DNA of 52,049 bases from Candidatus Yanofskybacteria bacterium RIFCSPLOWO2_02_FULL_41_13 (GTDB lineage: Bacteria > Patescibacteriota > Minisyncoccia > 2-02-FULL-40-12 > GWA2-44-9): contig MGKQ01000020.1 in the NCBI GenBank assembly GCA_001795735.1, positions 1-52,049 of the forward strand, given 5' to 3'. Below, piece after piece: positions 48,564 through 52,049 of the stretch. A program made the position numbers and the translations under genes. Position 1 is the stretch's first letter. Each line of letters begins with the position of its first letter. The notes below the pieces were generated by a model. That model was not told where the DNA came from, did no database searches, and saw only the letters and a list, made by a program, of their open reading frames with translations.

Positions 48564-48584
48564 TATATAGCTATCGCTATATAT
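48563..48584. promoter_or_regulatory. Palindromic operator next to the promoter
   Basis: ATATATAGC and GCTATATAT form 9-bp arms around TATC. The dyad abuts the -35 box of the DUF2975-XRE promoter, the expected place for autorepression or activation by the XRE protein. Confidence 0.6.
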
Positions 48585-48655
48585 ATCCTCGCAAAAATCT
48601 TTGGAGTCGAGAAAAACAAGTTCTAACGTTGTCCAAGGAGTGCGGTAGCAAAGAT

Positions 48656-48677
48656 AAACACCCCTTCGGGTGCTTTA
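48656..48677 (-). terminator. Terminator of the Nudix gene
   Basis: On the minus strand GCACCC-GAAG-GGGTGT is followed by TTTATC, directly after the Nudix stop codon. Confidence 0.75.
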
Positions 48678-49133
48678 CTACGGTTGATTAAAAAAATGGC
48701 TTAGAATTGTACGCCAAACTGGTTCCAATTCTAGGGTGTTAATTTCTTTGAGCGTGAACCAGCCAATACCTTTATGCTTTTCCGGTTCTTTCAATTCAAG
48801 GCGGTCATCTTTAGCCCGTAACATATAAACCCACCATTCATGTGAATTAAATCCTCTTTTGCAGGCATTGTCCATGTCGGCATGCAACACTAACTTATAG
48901 GAACTATTTAGCTCCACCCCGGTTTCTTCAAAGAGCTCTCTTCTAAGGGCACAGAGCGGATCCTCTCCTGATTCTAAGTGTCCAGCCGGACCAGCCCAGC
49001 CAAGTACACCTTTACGACGATCTAGTAAGAGGACTTCATGCTCTGGATTCATGACAATTAGTCCAACACTTTTACACTCTAATCTTCCTGAAGGACTTGA
49101 AATACTCACAGCCTTACTCACCCTGCACCTCAT
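48678..49133 (-). CDS. Nudix hydrolase
   Basis: This 151-residue hydrolase acts on nucleoside diphosphates linked to another moiety. The Nudix box is GHLESGEDPLCALRRELFEETGVEL, from 20 residues including the REL.EETG core, which coordinates Mg. The N-terminal VGLIVMNPEHEVLLLDRR and the C-terminal GIGWFTLKEINTLEL strand match the fold. The substrate (oxidised nucleotide, ADP-ribose, NAD or other) is unknown. It is a single gene with its own terminator. Confidence 0.87.
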   Translation of the reverse strand: MRCRVSKAVSISSPSGRLECKSVGLIVMNPEHEVLLLDRRKGVLGWAGPAGHLESGEDPLCALRRELFEETGVELNSSYKLVLHADMDNACKRGFNSHEWWVYMLRAKDDRLELKEPEKHKGIGWFTLKEINTLELEPVWRTILSHFFNQP

Positions 49134-49194
49134 TTTAGTCTGGTCGTGATCGGTAAAACGTTAGCACGGATGGTCCAAAAAGTAAACATCTTAA

Positions 49195-49222
49195 TTGACA
49201 GGCTAAGCTATTCGTGTAAAAA
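49195..49222 (+). promoter_or_regulatory. Promoter of the acyl-CoA synthetase gene
   Basis: A perfect TTGACA (49195-49200) with TAAAAA 16 bp downstream (49217-49222), a moderate -10, lies 38 bp before ATG 49261. Confidence 0.45.
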
Positions 49223-49260
49223 GCTTTAGTATGCACGTTAAAAATGGGGGGGCTTAGGTT

Positions 49261-51213
49261 ATGGAAAACTTAGCCTGGGAATCATACGGAAGCTACCTTA
49301 GCGAATCGAATGTCACCTCGTTTATGAAAACCACCGGCATAGAATCGGCAAGCGATTTAATAAAACGATCGACCGAAGATATAGAGTGGTTCTGGGATGC
49401 GGCTATTAAGCATCTTGGGGTAGAATTCTTCGAGCCGTATGACAAAGTTTTAGATAAAAGGGGAGGCATATCCGACTCTAAGTGGTTTCTCGGGGGTAAA
49501 CTCAATATCGTCCATAACTGCCTGGATCGTCACGCTTCCGGTTCTGGAGCCGTGCATACGGCCTTGATTTTTGAGAGTGATGAAGGTTCTGTGCGAAAAA
49601 TATCCTATCAAGACTTGAATCGAATGGTCAATGAAATAGCCTGGGCCTTGAAAGAATCCGGTGTGGGACTAGGCGATAAGGTGGCGCTATGTATGCCTAT
49701 TTCTATTGAAGCAGTTGCCGTAATGCTCGCTACTCTAAAGGTAGGCGCCGTGTCCATGCAGCTTTCTTGCCGAATTTCACCTAATGAATTCTCTGAACAC
49801 ATCAAAGATGCTTCTCCGAAAGTTCTTTTTATGAATGATGGCTATTGCAGAGGGGGAAAGCGATTTGATTGCCATCTGTTGTATGATGAGATAAAGAGCA
49901 GATTTTTGGTTAATAATATTGTGGTGCTTGAACGCTTGTATACCGGTTTGGTTTCGGAAAAGGGATGTGAGTCGTGGCATAGCTTTGTTAACTCTGGATA
50001 CGGCCGCTTTGTCGGGACAAGTTGGATGGATAGCGAAGATCACTCCCTTATCCTATACAGTTCAGGCACTACTGGAAGATCAAAAGCGGTGATTCATACT
50101 CATGCTGGCGCGTTAGTTCAGGCGGCTAAAGAAGTTGGGTATTTTTTTGACTGCCATAGGAACGATACTTTTTTCTGGTTTACTAATATCGGCTGGATGA
50201 TGGCGCCATGGGAAATAATCGGAACCCTCTTCTTCGGGGCAACCCTAGCTCTTTATGAAGGAACGCCGTTTTATCCTAATCCGCACAGGGTTTTTGAGAT
50301 AATTGAACGACATAAAGTGAACATATTTGGCTTTGTTCCTACTGCTATGCGAGCTCTTGCCTCCTTGGGGGAGGATTTTTCTAAACATGATACTTCTTCT
50401 TTGCGAATTCTTGGTTCTACCGGAGAACCTCTTGATGGTAAAACTTGGGAATGGTACTTTCGTGTATTTGGGAAAAAACGATGCCCGATTATTAACTTTT
50501 CCGGAGGTACAGAATTAATTGGCGGTCTCGTCGGGTCTTTGCCGATACTTTCTCAGAAACCGGGAACCGTAGGCGGTCCTGCTCTTGGAATGGATGTTGA
50601 TATTGTTGATGAAAACGGAACGTCGATACGGGGCAAGGTAGGATATCTAGTCTGTCGGAAATCTTTTCCCTCGATGACCAAGGGCTTCTTAAATAATTGG
50701 GACGGGTTTATGGAAACGTATTTTTCTAGAATGCCGGGCGTATGGTTTCATGGCGATTTGGCAGAGATAGATGAAGATGGCTTCTGGTTTTTGCGGGGTC
50801 GAGCCGATGACCTCATTGTGCGCAGCGGAGTGAAGCACGATCCAGCAAAGATAGAGCAATCTTTGATTAACTTCCCGGGAGAGCCAAAGGTGTTGGAAGC
50901 GGCGGCAGTTGGTATTCCTGATCAATTAGTTGGACAAAAGATCGTGTGCTTTGTAGTTGTTAATAATAACGAGCCGGAAAAATTTAAGGAGGGTGAATAT
51001 TCTGAAGTTCTTAAAAAACACGTAGGTGTTACTCATGATCCAATGGCACGGCCTGACCAAGTACATTTAGTAAAAGAGCTTCCAAAGAATATGGCCGGTA
51101 AAATTCCCCGCAATGTTCTACGTAAGGCATATAACGGCGAGCAGTTAGGAGATCTCTCTAAATTAGAGAATCTCGAAGTATTAGAAGAAATTAAAAATTT
51201 AAAACCCAGATGA
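49261..51213 (+). CDS. Acyl-CoA synthetase (acetyl/acetoacetyl-CoA type)
   Basis: This 650-residue ANL-superfamily ligase activates a carboxylate with ATP and CoA. The N-terminal region resembles the acetyl/acetoacetyl-CoA synthetase N domain. The AMP-binding motif is YSSGTTGRSKA with S267, S268, G269 and T270 onward. Later motifs are TGEPLDGKTWEWYF, a GTELIGG segment, GDLAEIDEDGFWFLRGR and the catalytic lysine K614 in AGKIPR. The length suits acetoacetate- or acetate-CoA ligases; the substrate is not certain. It is monocistronic with a strong terminator. A fermentative organism could use it to activate scavenged acids. Confidence 0.85.
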   Translation: MENLAWESYGSYLSESNVTSFMKTTGIESASDLIKRSTEDIEWFWDAAIKHLGVEFFEPYDKVLDKRGGISDSKWFLGGKLNIVHNCLDRHASGSGAVHTALIFESDEGSVRKISYQDLNRMVNEIAWALKESGVGLGDKVALCMPISIEAVAVMLATLKVGAVSMQLSCRISPNEFSEHIKDASPKVLFMNDGYCRGGKRFDCHLLYDEIKSRFLVNNIVVLERLYTGLVSEKGCESWHSFVNSGYGRFVGTSWMDSEDHSLILYSSGTTGRSKAVIHTHAGALVQAAKEVGYFFDCHRNDTFFWFTNIGWMMAPWEIIGTLFFGATLALYEGTPFYPNPHRVFEIIERHKVNIFGFVPTAMRALASLGEDFSKHDTSSLRILGSTGEPLDGKTWEWYFRVFGKKRCPIINFSGGTELIGGLVGSLPILSQKPGTVGGPALGMDVDIVDENGTSIRGKVGYLVCRKSFPSMTKGFLNNWDGFMETYFSRMPGVWFHGDLAEIDEDGFWFLRGRADDLIVRSGVKHDPAKIEQSLINFPGEPKVLEAAAVGIPDQLVGQKIVCFVVVNNNEPEKFKEGEYSEVLKKHVGVTHDPMARPDQVHLVKELPKNMAGKIPRNVLRKAYNGEQLGDLSKLENLEVLEEIKNLKPR

Positions 51214-51237
51214 TTTTGATCATTTGTCTGGGTTTTT
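51201..51237 (+). terminator. Terminator of the acyl-CoA synthetase gene
   Basis: AAAACCCAGA (51201-51210) pairs with TCTGGGTTTT (51227-51236); the loop ATTTTGATCATT contains a smaller hairpin. Confidence 0.88.
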
Positions 51238-51417
51238 GTTACGACCAGGACTTATATCCTTTAAAGATACGGGGATTACTTTAATTTACAATTTCGGTAT
51301 AGGCTAATATCACGGTTACGCTAAAAACCCACTTTAAGAGTTTTGCCCAGTTGGTGCTTTACAAAAATTTTTGAATAAAGGAAAATCTAATAAACACGAT
51401 ACGATAAGAAGGAAAAG

Positions 51418-51900
51418 TTGGCTGAGAATACTGGCGGTCAAGTTATCCGAAAGAAGAAATTAAAAGTATATGTAATCGGTTCTTTAAGAAATCCAGAAGT
51501 ACCCAAGCTGTCGCAGGAGATAAGGAAGCTCGGATTTATTGTTTTTGACGACTGGTATGCTGCCGGCCCAGAAGCGGATGACAAGTGGAGAGATTACGAA
51601 AAAGCCAGAGGTCATACGTATCAAGAGGCGCTTAAGGGTTTGGCCGCAGATCACGTCTATCAGTTTGATCTTAAGCACTTAAAGGAATGCGATATTGCTA
51701 TTCTTTGTTTGCCGGCGGGAAAATCCGGGCACTTGGAATTAGGGTACGTGATCGGTAAAGGAAAAATCGGCTATATATTGCTAGATAACCCTGAAAGATG
51801 GGATGTTATGTATCAATTTGCCCGTGGCGTGTTTCTAAGTTTCGAAGAGCTAAAGAGGGAGTTGATAAGTTTTAAAAAGAATTATATAGAAGAAAAATAA
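51418..51900 (+). CDS. Nucleoside 2-deoxyribosyltransferase-like protein
   Basis: This 160-residue protein has the Rossmann-like fold of nucleoside 2-deoxyribosyltransferases and related hydrolases: a starting VYVIGSLRNPEVPKLSQEIR, a FDDWYAAGPEADDKW loop, and CDIAILCLPAGKSGHLELGYVIGKG, in which the Ser/Glu pair could be catalytic (expected from the family; not verified). It may trim or exchange bases of deoxynucleosides. The likely start is TTG 51418 with AAGGAAAAG close by; an internal ATG is not available nearby. A terminator follows at 51913. Confidence 0.75.
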   Translation: MAENTGGQVIRKKKLKVYVIGSLRNPEVPKLSQEIRKLGFIVFDDWYAAGPEADDKWRDYEKARGHTYQEALKGLAADHVYQFDLKHLKECDIAILCLPAGKSGHLELGYVIGKGKIGYILLDNPERWDVMYQFARGVFLSFEELKRELISFKKNYIEEK

Positions 51901-51912
51901 AATTGTCCGTAT

Positions 51913-51936
51913 AAACACTAGATTTTCTAGTGTTTT
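51913..51936 (+). terminator. Terminator
   Basis: A 10-bp stem AAACACTAGA (51913-51922) with TCTAGTGTTT (51926-51935), followed by TATTTTAT. Confidence 0.85.
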
Positions 51937-51995
51937 ATTTTATCCCAATAAGTCTGGGATATTGCAGATTAGCTACTATATGGTAATTTTAAGCT

Positions 51996-52049
51996 ATGAA
52001 AAGCCAGTTATTAGACAGCCAAGACGATTTAATTGACAGACGTCAAAAG
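51996..52049 (+). CDS. Start of a gene cut by the window end
   Basis: An ATG at 51996 begins an open frame (MKSQLLDSQDDLIDRRQK) that continues past the last base. Eighteen residues are not enough for a call. The frame is acidic then basic. No ribosome site is evident. Confidence 0.4.
   Translation, partial: MKSQLLDSQDDLIDRRQK

Noticed and set aside
1-52049. CRISPR arrays and cas genes
   Set aside because: I saw no regularly spaced repeats and no Cas-like proteins. The repeated segments are explained by the DGR and its paralogous targets.

Overview
The window looks like a chromosomal segment of an uncultured bacterium, most likely of the Candidate Phyla Radiation (Patescibacteria, Parcubacteria-like). 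This is inferred from gene style only: secreted proteins sharing a YKRLFLNP-type N-terminal domain, a tRNA gene split by a group I intron, a compact DGR with an Avd-type helper, and several mRNAs that look leaderless. UGA is used as a stop, so the code is standard. One block (23.4-28.4 kb) encodes a protein with an Omp85-like barrel end and a GWxTD-type protein. These normally go with an outer membrane, so the lineage call stays open.

Region 1 (1-7.4 kb) is mobile. A 78-bp GC-rich inverted repeat flanks an XRE regulator and a zincin. Next, all on the minus strand, come a ParB-like methyltransferase, a second methyltransferase, terminase small and large subunits, and a large serine recombinase. 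No capsid, portal or tail genes are present, so this is a satellite-like or decayed phage module.

Region 2 (7.4-21.7 kb) is the highlight: a diversity-generating retroelement (DGR) inside a conflict-type island. It holds a PD-(D/E)XK nuclease-like protein, a membrane-anchored staphylococcal-type nuclease, the DGR reverse transcriptase, an Avd-like helper, a template repeat (TR, 11097-11219) and three paralogous target genes. Each target ends in a 123-bp variable repeat (VR). Of the 36 TR/VR differences I counted, 35 fall at TR adenines. The targets alternate with a MoxR-type AAA+ ATPase and a VWA-domain protein (target 1, MoxR, target 2, VWA, target 3), followed by an SF2 helicase. I infer a diversified recognition system driven by an NTPase and a VWA partner.

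Region 3 (21.7-36.0 kb) is mostly housekeeping: an EamA transporter, upp, the envelope block, dnaG, rpoD, tdk, a FeeM-like acyltransferase, a DEAD-box RNA helicase, obg and a SWIB protein. It is punctuated by clear intrinsic terminators. Two genes have the same 33-bp promoter.

Region 4 (36.0-52.0 kb) starts with tRNA-Asn(GUU), interrupted by a 250-nt group I intron. Remnants of a serine recombinase and a type I specificity subunit lie directly downstream. Then come small unknown genes, a HIT protein, a histidine phosphatase, a P-loop kinase, three large secreted modular proteins, an XRE/DUF2975 pair with a palindromic operator, a Nudix hydrolase, an acyl-CoA synthetase and a nucleoside deoxyribosyltransferase-like protein. 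A gene cut by the window edge closes the segment. Everything was read by eye; no similarity search was run.
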